A stretch of DNA of 64,000 nt from Oscillospiraceae bacterium (GCA_015064635.1 SVRV01000003.1:62001-126000); one strand, 5' to 3'. Counted from the stretch's first letter, positions 10,301 to 19,560 are shown. Notes: generated by a model from the sequence alone, not told the origin. Numbers and translations are program-made.

Positions 10301-11170
10301 TATGATTATGGCACAGAGACAAATCGTTATGCATATCCCAAGTCTCTTTATGTGAAGTACGATTCGGGTATAAAGAAGGAATCGGCGTTGGGCGGAATAC
10401 ATATCTACATTCCCACGGCTGAAGGATATATAGACCACACATATGTTCATACCGTGAGCACAAAGCAGAATGCCGATATATGGCGTCTTTCGGTGGTTTA
10501 TCTCTGCGACGATGACCTGAACTCACTCTATCCCATAACCGTAGAAAATGCCGAATGGGATATGGCACTTAAAATGAATGACCGTCCCGATTTCGTAGGC
10601 GGTTATGCACATGGCGACGAGTTTATGACCGATGTGAAATTTACCCTTGACGGAAACGTGGTTGACGTGACAACTCTCACTTCACCCACCGAGTTTACAA
10701 AGCTTGAAATACTTGAGAATTCTATCGGTTATGACCCCATAGACGGTATTACTCCCGCGTTAAAGCATAAGAAAAACTATATAATCACACATGCGGGTGT
10801 GAGACTTGAGCACAGAGTTGAGTGGCTTGGAGACTACAGTCTTGGCTATTCATATCTTGCAATGCTTCCTCCACCCAAAACTTACACAGATATGTACTAC
10901 ACCAATACAACCGCTCCCACAGCAATTATTCAGGGCGGTTCAAACAAGGTTGACGGTGCCACATCTGTCACAGTTTACGGAAGTGAAAGCGGTCTTTACT
11001 ATACCATGACGGTAAATTACTATAACACCTTCAATGAGCCCCATATGTTCATTACCGATAATGCAGGCGGCTCATATAACAAAACTTACTTCGCCTACGT
11101 CAAGAACGGCTCTGTCAAGAATGGCGACGTTTGGGAAACATTCACTCATTACAAAATAGAGAAAAAATAA
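7382..11170 (+). CDS. Large secreted modular protein, function unknown
   Basis: A 1262-residue protein with an N-terminal signal peptide (charged KK, hydrophobic core to about residue 26). The start is TTG 7382 behind AGGAGGG. It contains beta-rich modules also found in the 1904-residue protein downstream: a repeated ~180-residue unit ending in GYIVGI-type motifs, an Ig-like segment near 615-690, and two paired modules with the pattern G(T/V)SLVLDG..IG.KVY near 698 and GTSLILED..TLRHYF near 880. The last ~250 residues (with FVGGYAHGDE) do not match the partner's esterase domain; I do not recognise them. There is no sortase LPxTG or SLH repeat. Probably exported; a role in glycan binding or processing is inferred only from context. 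Confidence 0.75.
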   Translation: MFTKKVFHLFITAAFLITLFTLTTFAYSYDIYGCVTGLEEGKEYTVAKYDITAEEWSSETELTAETVLPHGIWRITEENGGSEELFIGNENSGHINYWNADGSNPGNFLGSAVEGIVSGKWTVNTTGAYTRLVHSSMQSSTIPTVCIYFEKSLFLNTVDGSYAYGTPKTGSDNLLQESKISYGFTSDAVVPARLANSITFLGVLIRTSSLAYSEGYSLKDAVGEFTFIVKVPDSEGYEYYTVETNVDEYKALTVTVPEGMKNSEGYLVGFTWAPYAKCPDGIYSGSKSAEQRCYAHLGIGKSDLYVDFTPVEPAIPDNYSPKGLEYENGVISGLDEKISYEYAQFDINGISDWISVSGKTEIKTDLCGLIAVRFDDERSTPAFLYAPGRNRTNIIHTTPTLNYEGTATIDVVDVVNAGKFADARGRVAFNEGKWTGIALSNSLALRYNYDRFTLGTTGIIPVTIADSLKNATDSAEIEKARADAAKASADIYFSYAYAPDEIIPMSDFIGFDFRVSYRQGGFNVNGSVQTKLVFKVIDKNGKLVDREVYKDAAYTFAGTNHKITLSDFAKTDGYIVGIVIYPYVLTEGSYFEYKNSYYGDYCVYLSEEAYKVDVIMPSDKPILSITEKDAVITIENYNKNVTYAYSDNGGKDWVTFEACSFVPMKASAEYIVKALGNDKYLESDVSEVVMSPALTVTGVSLVLDGTLGIKVYMDIDRATLEDVDFMTKRINKDFEEYAERYVTEESANFTNGCDWLSPITLDDETGLYYTIISLPAKDTDNMSFLCDIGGYIDGERVTISTINGNELSLPLYVENAKTLALAGDIEFIKAQNLINSLETYVDYADNYFSGGDMPEYTISDTISAESPSRTGNLDGATFYGTSLILEDSITLRHYFKLTDRDAFFDKYAPHGEKNGFVFYDIKDIPAQDITKTQKLTISDANGTSAEISYSIANYIKDAKDKEDTRLTSLMNSMYDYGTETNRYAYPKSLYVKYDSGIKKESALGGIHIYIPTAEGYIDHTYVHTVSTKQNADIWRLSVVYLCDDDLNSLYPITVENAEWDMALKMNDRPDFVGGYAHGDEFMTDVKFTLDGNVVDVTTLTSPTEFTKLEILENSIGYDPIDGITPALKHKKNYIITHAGVRLEHRVEWLGDYSLGYSYLAMLPPPKTYTDMYYTNTTAPTAIIQGGSNKVDGATSVTVYGSESGLYYTMTVNYYNTFNEPHMFITDNAGGSYNKTYFAYVKNGSVKNGDVWETFTHYKIEKK

Positions 11171-11179
11171 TTCCTCTTT

Positions 11180-11222
11180 ACAAGGGGTTGCAGCAACGTT
11201 TCGCTGCAACCCCTTGTGCTTT
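11180..11222 (+). terminator. Strong rho-independent terminator
   Basis: A perfect 15 bp stem (11180-11194 with 11203-11217), 8-base loop, then a T-rich tail. It ends the 1262-residue protein gene. Confidence 0.92.
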
Positions 11223-11267
11223 TTGATGTGTGATGAATTTTGTTTCGGTTAAAAATCAAAAAAGCTC

Positions 11268-11298
11268 TTGACATTGCCCCAGGGGAATGGTTTAAAAT
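11268..11298 (+). promoter_or_regulatory. MerR-type promoter with 19 bp spacer and CCCC-A-GGGG dyad
   Basis: A -35 TTGACA (11268-11273) and -10 TAAAAT (11293-11298) are separated by 19 bp, the over-long spacing bound by MerR-family activators. A CCCCaGGGG dyad sits between the two boxes. The next gene begins with a MerR domain, so this looks autoregulatory. Confidence 0.8.
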
Positions 11299-11317
11299 AA
11301 ATACAAGGGGTGATAGC

Positions 11318-13045
11318 GTGAAAATAAATGACGTTGAGAAAATAACCGGTCTTACACAAAAAGCCATACGCTTGTATGAAAACAAAGGGCTTATAGTTGT
11401 TTTGAGAGACGTTAACGGATACAGAAATTATTCCGAAGAAAATATACTTACTTTGAAGGAAATAAAACTTCTCAGAAGTGTCGGAGTCCCGATTGCCGAT
11501 ATCAAGCTATATTTATGTGAAGTTATGAGTCTGGAGGAAGTAATAGCCAGGCTTAAATCTGAAATTTTAAAAGAAAGCGGAAAGAATTCGGAAAACTATC
11601 GAATTTGTGAAAAAATATCCGATAAAAACAATTTTGAAGAGTTGAAAGATGCGAAATTATTTTCGGAAAATGAAGAAATAACGTCTAAAGAGTATGGTGA
11701 TATTGCAGTAGGAATAGATATAGGTACTACCACTATCAGTGCAGTTGTGTATGATATTGACAACAAAGAGCATCTTGAAGCATATACGGTTCCGCATAAT
11801 GCAAATGTTCACAGCGATGCTTATTCCGAGCAGAAAACCGCAACTGTTTTGGATAAAGCAGAAAAGCTTTTATACCATATTTTGAATTGCTACACAAGTG
11901 TTGTCAGTATAGGGATTACGGGACAGATGCATGGAATTGTTTATGTAGATTCAGAGGGGAATCCTGTTTCCGATCTGATAAATTGGCAGGATGGACGTGC
12001 GGACATAGTACTTGACAACGGTATGACAACTTGTGAATATATTACTCATATCACAGGTGAAAGAATATCGTCGGGCTACGGTATTGCAACCCATTGTTAC
12101 AATATAAACAATAATCTTGTTCCCCTGAATGCAACCGGATTTTGCAGTATAATGGATATGTTTGCCATAAAGATATGCGGACTGAAAAAAGCAATAACGC
12201 ATACGTCTGTCGCGGCAAGCTTTGGAATGTTCGACGTGGAAAAAGGCGAGTTCAAGAAGGATAAACTATCACTTCTGGGAATCGGCGAGGAGTTCTTACC
12301 GTGTGTGACCGAAGAAAACCTTATTATAGGAGAATGTCGGGGAATAGCGGTTTCGGTGGCTATCGGAGATAATCAGGCAAGCTTTTTGGGGTCTGTACAA
12401 AAAAATTCGGAAGATGTACTTGTAAATATAGGAACAGGCTCTCAGATATCTGTTGCGGGTGATTTTTGTAAAGTGGGGGAGGAGCTTGAAGTAAGACCTT
12501 TTATAAACGGTAAGTATTTGATATGCGGCTCGGCTCTTTGCGGAGGCTTTGCATATTCTATGGTTGAGCAGTTTTTTAAGAGCTACGTTTCATATGTGGG
12601 GATTACGGATGAACCTCAGTATAAAGTTATAAACAGACTTGCTTTGGAAGCTTATGAGCGCGGTGAGAATAGTCTTGAAGTAGATGTTTCTTTTTTTGGA
12701 AAGAGAAGCGAGCCCGAAAAAAGGGGATATATCAGAAATATCGGAAGACAAAACTTTACTCCATCGGCTCTGATACTTGGCATTTTGCAAGGAATGTGCA
12801 ATGAACTGTACGAAATGTATGAGGAATTGGAAGAGAAGAAAAAGAATGTAATAGTTTCGGGCGGCGCGGCAAGAAAAAACAAAGTTCTTTGTAAACTTAT
12901 TGCAGAGCGCTTTGGCTCATCGGTGTTCTTGAATGCTTTTGAAGAGGAAGCGGCAACGGGAGCTGCATTATTTTCTTTGATTGCTATAGATAGAATAAAA
13001 TATGAGGACGGTTTTTCAAATTATATAAAGCAGATGTCTTTATGA
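11318..13045 (+). CDS. MerR-type regulator fused to FGGY-family carbohydrate kinase
   Basis: A 575-residue single polypeptide. Residues 1-70 are a MerR helix-turn-helix and wing (KITGLTQKAIRLYENKGLI, NGYRNYSEENILTL), followed by a helical linker. From about residue 128 there is a complete FGGY kinase: GIDIGTTT phosphate loop, GITGQMHGIV, LINWQDGR, then GTGSQ and GGAARKNKVL nucleotide motifs. The sugar part most resembles sedoheptulokinase or xylulokinase types. The start is GTG 11318 with AAGGGG upstream; the longer frame from 11240 would read through the promoter. It presumably phosphorylates a sugar and uses ligand state to control its own or nearby promoters. The kinase motifs are intact, so it is probably active. 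Flanked by secreted glycan-type proteins. Confidence 0.88.
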   Translation: MKINDVEKITGLTQKAIRLYENKGLIVVLRDVNGYRNYSEENILTLKEIKLLRSVGVPIADIKLYLCEVMSLEEVIARLKSEILKESGKNSENYRICEKISDKNNFEELKDAKLFSENEEITSKEYGDIAVGIDIGTTTISAVVYDIDNKEHLEAYTVPHNANVHSDAYSEQKTATVLDKAEKLLYHILNCYTSVVSIGITGQMHGIVYVDSEGNPVSDLINWQDGRADIVLDNGMTTCEYITHITGERISSGYGIATHCYNINNNLVPLNATGFCSIMDMFAIKICGLKKAITHTSVAASFGMFDVEKGEFKKDKLSLLGIGEEFLPCVTEENLIIGECRGIAVSVAIGDNQASFLGSVQKNSEDVLVNIGTGSQISVAGDFCKVGEELEVRPFINGKYLICGSALCGGFAYSMVEQFFKSYVSYVGITDEPQYKVINRLALEAYERGENSLEVDVSFFGKRSEPEKRGYIRNIGRQNFTPSALILGILQGMCNELYEMYEELEEKKKNVIVSGGAARKNKVLCKLIAERFGSSVFLNAFEEEAATGAALFSLIAIDRIKYEDGFSNYIKQMSL

Positions 13046-13119
13046 TTTGTGCCTTTGCTATATATGGTATAATTGCACAAACTTGATTGTGCATAACTGT
13101 AAAACCGTGGCAATTGGTA

Positions 13120-13147
13120 TTGACTTTAGTTTTATTTATAATATAAT
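13120..13147 (+). promoter_or_regulatory. Possible upstream sigma-A promoter
   Basis: TTGACT (13120-13125), 16 bp, TATAAT (13142-13147), upstream of the giant secreted protein gene. Confidence 0.5.
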
Positions 13148-13192
13148 GATATTATGGGAAAAGTGCAGAAAAACTTCAACAGATAGTTTTCC

Positions 13193-13221
13193 TTGACTCT
13201 CATGACTTTTTTTAATAAAAT
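13193..13221 (+). promoter_or_regulatory. Sigma-A promoter of the 1904-residue protein gene
   Basis: TTGACT (13193-13198), 17 bp spacer, TAAAAT (13216-13221), about 34 bases before ATG 13255 and its CGGAGG site. Confidence 0.65.
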
Positions 13222-13254
13222 AAAATTGTAAATAAATTAAACGGAGGATAAAAC

Positions 13255-16200
13255 ATGAAAAAGCTTTTTGCTATCACTTTGGCACTTCTCACGGCTCTTT
13301 TTTGCATTACTGCAATTGCAGATGAGCCGGCTCTTGATGATGACGAGCTTGAAATAGTTGTTCCCGAATCCGAGGAACGCTATGTTGCAAGTGTCACCAT
13401 CAATTCCACAGGTGACGGACTCAAGGTAGGAGAGTATCAGCTCCTGACCAATGAACTTGACCTCACAGGACTTTACTATGTAGCAAAGGATATGAACGGT
13501 ACCGATAAGGTGCTGGACTATGTTCCCGGTGAGTATTCTGACAGAGCCAATCTCGGAAGCATGGTGGAGATCACTCACACATCCGGAAACTACGAAATGT
13601 TCAAAATGAAAAACACTACCGATTGGATCCCCGGTACATGGACAGGCGAAGGACTTACTACAAGTATAAGAGACTACCGCTATGAGGTGTTTAAGTATCA
13701 CCTTATTCCTTACGGAAGAATTACTGCGGATTATGCCGAAAAGTTCTACCTTTATACAAATGACAAGACAGAAACTCTTGCTTTGTATGAAACTAATTTC
13801 GGTCAGGACAGTGATGTCTATAAAAAGATAGTAGAATATTATGGCACACTTGATGCAGACGGCATGGCTGCAGCTGTAGTTGATATAAAAAATTACGCAA
13901 AGTCACGTCTTGAGAGCAATATCGTTTATTATGCCTTTGATGAAAATGAGATCATCCCCGTAAATGAGATGAAAACTTACAAGTTTACCTCATATAAGCA
14001 GCAGGGCGCATTCAACTCTACCTCAAACATATATGCAAAGGCGATTTTCTACGTTGCCAACACCGACGGCACAGTTACAACTCACACATGGACAAGTGAG
14101 GCGTTTAAGTTTGGCGGCGGTGTAAAGCACACAATTGACGTTCAGGCAATCGAAGGACTTCCCGAGGAGGGCTGGATAATAGGTATCGAGCTTCGTCCCT
14201 TCGCAGTTGTCGAGGATGCTTCTCTCTTTACAGTCAAGACAAGTACAATGACATCAACAAATCAGGGACTTCGTTTCCTTGCAACACAGTTTATGCCCGC
14301 AATTTATCCCACAGAGTATGTTATCACAGAGCAGGCAGAAACTCCCGAGCTTGCTTATGACTATGTTGACGGTAAATTTGTTATTACAATCACTAACGCT
14401 TCGGCAGACACTACATACAAATACAAGAGCGAGACAAGCGGATGGTCAACTGTTGCGGCGGGGGAGAGCTCCTTTAACGTAACAACAACAGGCTACTGGT
14501 TTGTAAAAGCAGTCGGCGGCGAAAATGCAAACGACAGTGTTATCGCAAAGATAAAGATTGATAACGTTAAGCCACAGCCCACACTCAAGCTCGGCGAAGG
14601 ATATACTCTCACCGCACCCGAGGGTGATGTGTATGAAATTGCAAAGCTTGAATTCAACAAGGAGCCTTCCTATCAGGCACTTACTACTGCAACTCTTACA
14701 GCAGGCGTTTGGGCGGTAAGAAAAGCGGCAGATGGTATTCTCGACGCGTCTATTCCTCAGTATTTCTACGTTGAGGGTGCAAAGGCAGGTACTGCCGTAT
14801 TTGCAACCGCAACCGGCAGAGATTTTGTTAAAAACCGCTGGACAGGTGTATTGAGAAATCCCACGCTGTTTGACTTTTGGTATGTGTGGAAAAATGCCGC
14901 AAACAAAACAGCCTACGGAAATACAAATATTGAGATTTATCATCAGCTCACAAAGACGGAATTCACAAATAAAACATACTCTGCATACGGATATAAATAT
15001 CTTTTCAGTGACGACGAAATAGTACCTGTATCTGCACTTAACGATATCACCGTAAAGGGTATAAACAATAATTCATACTATTACAATGATGCAAACGGTA
15101 CAAAAACCAGAATTGAAAAAGGTAAGACTCTCGCCCGCGTTCATGTATTGGGTGCTGATGTGCCTTATTATGATGTTTTAACAGATGCAACCTTCCATAC
15201 ATCTCTTTCTATGGAGCTTTCACAGCTTTCTGACAAGAAGGGTTATGTTGTGGCAATTGAATATTACCCTATATATGAGCTTTACGATGCCGAGGGAAAT
15301 AAGGTGACAGACCCTTATATGGATAGTGATATTTCATATGCTATCAGGTTTGCTCCCTTGAAAATTGTTGATGAATCCGTAGTGCTCAATACTACAGGCT
15401 ACGGTCATGCAGGTGTTGATGCAAACGGAAATCACAAATTCGAGCTTATTCTTGCAACTAAGGCAGAAACTCCTACTCTCGCAGTTGAAAGCAAAAACGG
15501 CAAGTATATAATCAAGGTTACCAATGCGATTGAAGGCGCTATATATCAGTACAAGAGTGCAGCTTCCGGCTGGATAACACTTGATAAGGGAGAAACCTCC
15601 TTTGAAGTAGATGACGCAGGCACATATTCGGTTAAGAGCACCGCAACAGGCAAATATCTTGGAAGTGATGTTGCTACAATCGTATTTGAAGGCGTAAAGG
15701 AAACTCCCAACCTTATTCCCGACGAAAACGGCGTAATTACTGCACCTGAGGGAGAAACCTATCAGTATGCTAAGCTTGGCTACGGTGTAACACCCGAATA
15801 TACCACATTCACAACCACGACTCTCACTCCCGGTCTTTGGGCGGTAAAGGTGCTTGGTAACGGAACTACTGTTTTTGACTCAGACGCTCAGATAATATAT
15901 GTAATGGGTGATGGAACAGGTACAGTGGGCTTTGGTGCAAATATAGGTACAACTACCGCTGTAGCGGGACTTTGGACAGGAACAAAGACGGGTGCACAGC
16001 TCTTTGACTGGGACTATTATTCCAATGCAGACAAAATATTTACAACCGATCACATTGAAATATACGCAAACTTTGCAAAGACAGCGCTTGAGGATAAAAC
16101 CTTCAGAGATTATGGTTACAAGTACATTCTCAAGGACAGCGAAATCGTTCCTCTCTCCGAGCTTATTGACCTTAGTGCAAAGATAAGAAACTCTACGACC

Positions 16201-18969
16201 ATTACAATGAACGGCGCCGCTGTAAATTATGCCAGAACAAGAGCAAGAGTTCATGTTGTAGGAGGAGACGTTGCGTACTACGACGTATACACAGACTGTA
16301 ACTTTACATCTGCTCCCGGATTCGTATTTGACCTTTCAAGCCTCAATGACAAGAAGGGATATGTAACAGCAATCGAGCTTTATCTCTTTGATGAATATCT
16401 GGCGGCAGACGGAACTGTACTTGCAGGACCGTTTACCACAAACACAGTAAACACATCATACGGTATCACATTTGCAAACCTTATTCTCCATGAGGAAATT
16501 GAGCTTGCAAGCAAGGCTATCAACAACTCCGGTCTCAGCGCAGACGGCAAGTGCCGCTACTCAATCAGAATCGCAAATGATCAGAGAAGCCCCAAGTTTG
16601 AAGCTCTTGAGACAAATCCCAACGGAATCCGCATTACAAACTACATTCAAGGCGAAAAATATGCTTATGCCACATCAACAAACGGTCCATGGACAGAGTT
16701 TGATGGTGACACTGTAGAATTTACTGCCTTTGGTGAATACTACATCAAGCTTGTAGCAAACGATGACCACGAGGATATAATTAACCTCGTTCCCTTTAAG
16801 ACATCGGGAATCATGGTTGAAGGCACAAGCCTTGTGCTTGACGGCGCTATCGGTGTCAAGGTATACTTCGGTGCTGATGCCGATTACACAGCTTCATACA
16901 AGGTAATGAATAAGACAACAAACGAGGTTATCCTTTCAAACGACGATGTTGAAGTGGAAACTGTTGACGGAAAGCTTACCTTTACCATACCTGTATACCC
17001 CAAGGATGCAAGCGTTGCAAAGGTGATTGCAACGGTTAAGAATGATGAGGACGGAAAAGAAGTAACAATTGAGACAAGCATTCCCGAATACATAGAAACA
17101 CTCAAGGATATGGCAGAGGATGGAGACCGTGAGTGCATTGATGCACTTGGCGTTGTTGAAGCAATTGAAGGCTATGCCCTTTATGCAAAGAACTACTTCA
17201 ACAAGGCAAACGAGGATGCACTTCCCGATGTAACCGCAAATGTTGAAGGTGTTGACAGTGCAAATATCATTGACAATCTCGCAGGTGCAAAGTATCACGG
17301 TACATCTCTTATCCTTGATGAGGATACAACTCTCCGTCATTACTTCGATGTGACCGATTCCGTAGCATTCGCAACCTATACGGCTTATGTAAACGAAGAA
17401 GTTGTATATCCCACAATACTCACAGATAACAACGGTACGACCTTCGCATACTACGAAATCAAGGATATTCCCGCACACAAGCTTGGTAACAAGTATACCC
17501 TTGAAATCTACGGCGCAGAAAATACAATTGCGGCGAAGGTTACATACAGTGTAACAAATTACATTACAAAGCAGATAAACAGCGAGGACACAAGACTTGC
17601 AAATCTTATGAAGACTCTTTACAATTACTACGAAGCCTCCGATGAATATGCTCCCATAGCTCAGAATAAGGGACAGAGAGCAGAGATTTGGGCGGCAATG
17701 ACACTTGCCAAGGAAACCACTCCCGCATGGAAGGAGGTTCCCGCCTACGCTCCCACAAAGGATGGCTACACACATATCAAGGCAATCACCTATGATGGCT
17801 TTGAATATAAGGGCGGCAAGACCAAGATATTCGCATACGTTGGCTTCCCCGAGGGCGCAACAGCCGATTCTCCTGTTCCCGCAATCGTGCTTGTACACGG
17901 TGGCGGCGGACATCCCTATGCACATTGGGTAAAGCTTTGGAATGACAGAGGCTATGCGGCAATCGCCATGGAAACAACAGGCTACTTCCCTGCATCAGGT
18001 ACTGTTACTTACACCGAGAGCGAAAACTCCAATTTCGTTTATGGCATTTCAGGTGACTTTGTTGAGGAAGGATATGTAAGCGCACCTTCAAGAAGCTATC
18101 CCACATCTTACACTCCCGTAGCTGACCAGTGGGCATACCACGGACTCAGCCAGGTTATCCTTGCCTCCAACATTCTCAGAGCAGATGAAAGAGTTGACTC
18201 GGACAATATCGGTATTACAGGCGTTTCGTGGGGCGGTACAATGACCTCACAAGTAATCGGCTATGATAACCGCTTCTCATTTGCTATTCCCGTATACGGA
18301 ACCGCTTACCTCGGCAACGAAATGCATACCTTCTCGAATTTCAATAACGCTTATGTAAATTCACTTTGGGCGGCAGAAAGAAATCTCGATAATGCCAAGA
18401 TGCCGATCTTCTGGTATGCGTATAACGATGACAACAACTTCTGCGTTCCCGCGTACTATATGTCTTATCAGCACACAGCACCCTTTAATGACAAGACATC
18501 ACTTCTCATGCTTGGTAACTGGTCGCACTCACACGGCTCGGTATTCAATAAGAAGCACAGCTTCTGGTTTGCAGATTGGGTAACCTATGGTAAGAACGGT
18601 CTTGTAACCTTTGCAGATCAGCCCAAGGGCAAGGTAGTAAATTGCAATATTAATATCCCCGATGACCTTGAAGGCGATATCACCGCAAAGGTACACTATA
18701 TCACAGAGCCTATGACCTATAGCACCTTCGATAAGCACGGCTGGGGCTCGTATAAGTTCCTTACTCCTTATTGGCAGACAAATACCACATGTCTCACAGT
18801 TGACAAGGAAACAGGCAGAGTAAGCGGTACGATACCCGCAGATGCTGCAGGCTTCTACATCAATCTTGTTTACACAATTGAGGGAACAAGCTGTGAAACA
18901 AGCTCTATCTACATCCCCGTAGATAATGAATCAACCCCTGAAAACGAAGCAGATTGGACCTGGAAATAA
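13255..18969 (+). CDS. Giant secreted modular protein with C-terminal alpha/beta-hydrolase (esterase-type) domain
   Basis: A 1904-residue exported protein with a signal peptide at residues 1-23 (MKKLFAITLALLTALF, AIA-DE). About 1150 residues follow as three related ~370-residue beta-rich units, each with an APEG.. opening, a WTG segment, a D(D/S)EIVP segment, a (K/E)GY(V/I) core and an Ig-like TYKYKS segment. Two modules of the type GTSLVLDG..GVKVYF (1190) and GTSLILDE..TLRHYF (1349) come next. From about 1490 there is an alpha/beta hydrolase: HGGGG oxyanion strand (1548), nucleophile elbow GVSWGG (Ser1658), DD near 1726 and HSHG (1758-1760) as likely acid and base. It resembles acetyl-xylan-esterase/dienelactone-hydrolase types. 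Probably deacylates extracellular glycan, with the repeats for binding; substrate unproven. Confidence 0.8.
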   Translation: MKKLFAITLALLTALFCITAIADEPALDDDELEIVVPESEERYVASVTINSTGDGLKVGEYQLLTNELDLTGLYYVAKDMNGTDKVLDYVPGEYSDRANLGSMVEITHTSGNYEMFKMKNTTDWIPGTWTGEGLTTSIRDYRYEVFKYHLIPYGRITADYAEKFYLYTNDKTETLALYETNFGQDSDVYKKIVEYYGTLDADGMAAAVVDIKNYAKSRLESNIVYYAFDENEIIPVNEMKTYKFTSYKQQGAFNSTSNIYAKAIFYVANTDGTVTTHTWTSEAFKFGGGVKHTIDVQAIEGLPEEGWIIGIELRPFAVVEDASLFTVKTSTMTSTNQGLRFLATQFMPAIYPTEYVITEQAETPELAYDYVDGKFVITITNASADTTYKYKSETSGWSTVAAGESSFNVTTTGYWFVKAVGGENANDSVIAKIKIDNVKPQPTLKLGEGYTLTAPEGDVYEIAKLEFNKEPSYQALTTATLTAGVWAVRKAADGILDASIPQYFYVEGAKAGTAVFATATGRDFVKNRWTGVLRNPTLFDFWYVWKNAANKTAYGNTNIEIYHQLTKTEFTNKTYSAYGYKYLFSDDEIVPVSALNDITVKGINNNSYYYNDANGTKTRIEKGKTLARVHVLGADVPYYDVLTDATFHTSLSMELSQLSDKKGYVVAIEYYPIYELYDAEGNKVTDPYMDSDISYAIRFAPLKIVDESVVLNTTGYGHAGVDANGNHKFELILATKAETPTLAVESKNGKYIIKVTNAIEGAIYQYKSAASGWITLDKGETSFEVDDAGTYSVKSTATGKYLGSDVATIVFEGVKETPNLIPDENGVITAPEGETYQYAKLGYGVTPEYTTFTTTTLTPGLWAVKVLGNGTTVFDSDAQIIYVMGDGTGTVGFGANIGTTTAVAGLWTGTKTGAQLFDWDYYSNADKIFTTDHIEIYANFAKTALEDKTFRDYGYKYILKDSEIVPLSELIDLSAKIRNSTTITMNGAAVNYARTRARVHVVGGDVAYYDVYTDCNFTSAPGFVFDLSSLNDKKGYVTAIELYLFDEYLAADGTVLAGPFTTNTVNTSYGITFANLILHEEIELASKAINNSGLSADGKCRYSIRIANDQRSPKFEALETNPNGIRITNYIQGEKYAYATSTNGPWTEFDGDTVEFTAFGEYYIKLVANDDHEDIINLVPFKTSGIMVEGTSLVLDGAIGVKVYFGADADYTASYKVMNKTTNEVILSNDDVEVETVDGKLTFTIPVYPKDASVAKVIATVKNDEDGKEVTIETSIPEYIETLKDMAEDGDRECIDALGVVEAIEGYALYAKNYFNKANEDALPDVTANVEGVDSANIIDNLAGAKYHGTSLILDEDTTLRHYFDVTDSVAFATYTAYVNEEVVYPTILTDNNGTTFAYYEIKDIPAHKLGNKYTLEIYGAENTIAAKVTYSVTNYITKQINSEDTRLANLMKTLYNYYEASDEYAPIAQNKGQRAEIWAAMTLAKETTPAWKEVPAYAPTKDGYTHIKAITYDGFEYKGGKTKIFAYVGFPEGATADSPVPAIVLVHGGGGHPYAHWVKLWNDRGYAAIAMETTGYFPASGTVTYTESENSNFVYGISGDFVEEGYVSAPSRSYPTSYTPVADQWAYHGLSQVILASNILRADERVDSDNIGITGVSWGGTMTSQVIGYDNRFSFAIPVYGTAYLGNEMHTFSNFNNAYVNSLWAAERNLDNAKMPIFWYAYNDDNNFCVPAYYMSYQHTAPFNDKTSLLMLGNWSHSHGSVFNKKHSFWFADWVTYGKNGLVTFADQPKGKVVNCNINIPDDLEGDITAKVHYITEPMTYSTFDKHGWGSYKFLTPYWQTNTTCLTVDKETGRVSGTIPADAAGFYINLVYTIEGTSCETSSIYIPVDNESTPENEADWTWK

Positions 18970-18974
18970 TAATG

Positions 18975-19013
18975 AAAAAGCCTTGGATGCATTAAACGCA
19001 TCCAAGGCTTTTC
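18975..19013. terminator. Bidirectional terminator between convergent genes
   Basis: A perfect 15-16 bp stem around AAAGCCTTGGATGC with a 7-base loop, A-rich on the left and T-rich on the right. It serves the giant protein gene and the convergent phosphodiesterase gene. Confidence 0.9.
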
Positions 19014-19017
19014 GCTT

Positions 19018-19560
19018 TTAAATCGTTAAGTTTGCTTTTACATTTCCCTCGAAATCCTTTAGGGTAAACTCTCCGTTTTCAAGTATAGCATATCCGTGGT
19101 GTGAATTTTCTTTGGGGATTGCAACAGAGCCCGGATTTATCAGAATGTATCCGTCACGTCGCTCACATACAGGGACGTGGGTGTGTCCGTGTACCAGCAC
19201 GTCTCCGTCGCAAAGGGGAGGAAGGTTGTTTTCGTTATAAATGTGACCGTGAGTGAGAAAAACAGTCTTTTTTTCATAGGGAATCATGGTGTAGTCTGCA
19301 AGCACCGGGAAGGAGAGCACCATCTGGTCAACCTCCGCTTCACAGTTGCCCCTTACGGAAATCACCCGTCCCTTTAATACATTGAGTTCTTCAATAACCT
19401 CCTTTGGAGCATAGCCGTCGGGCAGGTCATTTCTCGGACCGTGGTAGAGAATATCACCCAAGAGAATAAGTCGATCTCCTTTTTCGCTTTCAAATGCTTC
19501 AATGAGCTTTTTGCACCAGAAGGCTGAGCCGTGAATATCGGATGCAATTATATATTTCAT
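19018..19560 (-). CDS. YfcE/MJ0936-type metallophosphodiesterase
   Basis: A 180-residue calcineurin-like phosphoesterase. The metal-binding motifs appear in order: SDIHG (residues 8-12), LGDILYHGPRN (35-45), RGNCE (70-74), LTHGH (98-102) and VHGHTHVP (118-125). YfcE-family enzymes hydrolyse phosphodiesters of unknown physiological identity in the cytoplasm. Length is normal for the family. It is divergent from the LacI regulator, with its own promoter at 19582-19610. Confidence 0.92.
   Translation of the reverse strand: MKYIIASDIHGSAFWCKKLIEAFESEKGDRLILLGDILYHGPRNDLPDGYAPKEVIEELNVLKGRVISVRGNCEAEVDQMVLSFPVLADYTMIPYEKKTVFLTHGHIYNENNLPPLCDGDVLVHGHTHVPVCERRDGYILINPGSVAIPKENSHHGYAILENGEFTLKDFEGNVKANLTI

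Noticed and set aside
11240-11317. N-terminal extension of the MerR-kinase
   Set aside because: It would translate through the MerR-type promoter. GTG 11318 has a good ribosome site and starts exactly at the HTH domain.
16936-17925. 329-residue open frame on the minus strand inside the giant esterase gene
   Set aside because: It is antisense to a well-supported gene, Cys-rich in a way typical of shadow frames, and lacks a ribosome site.
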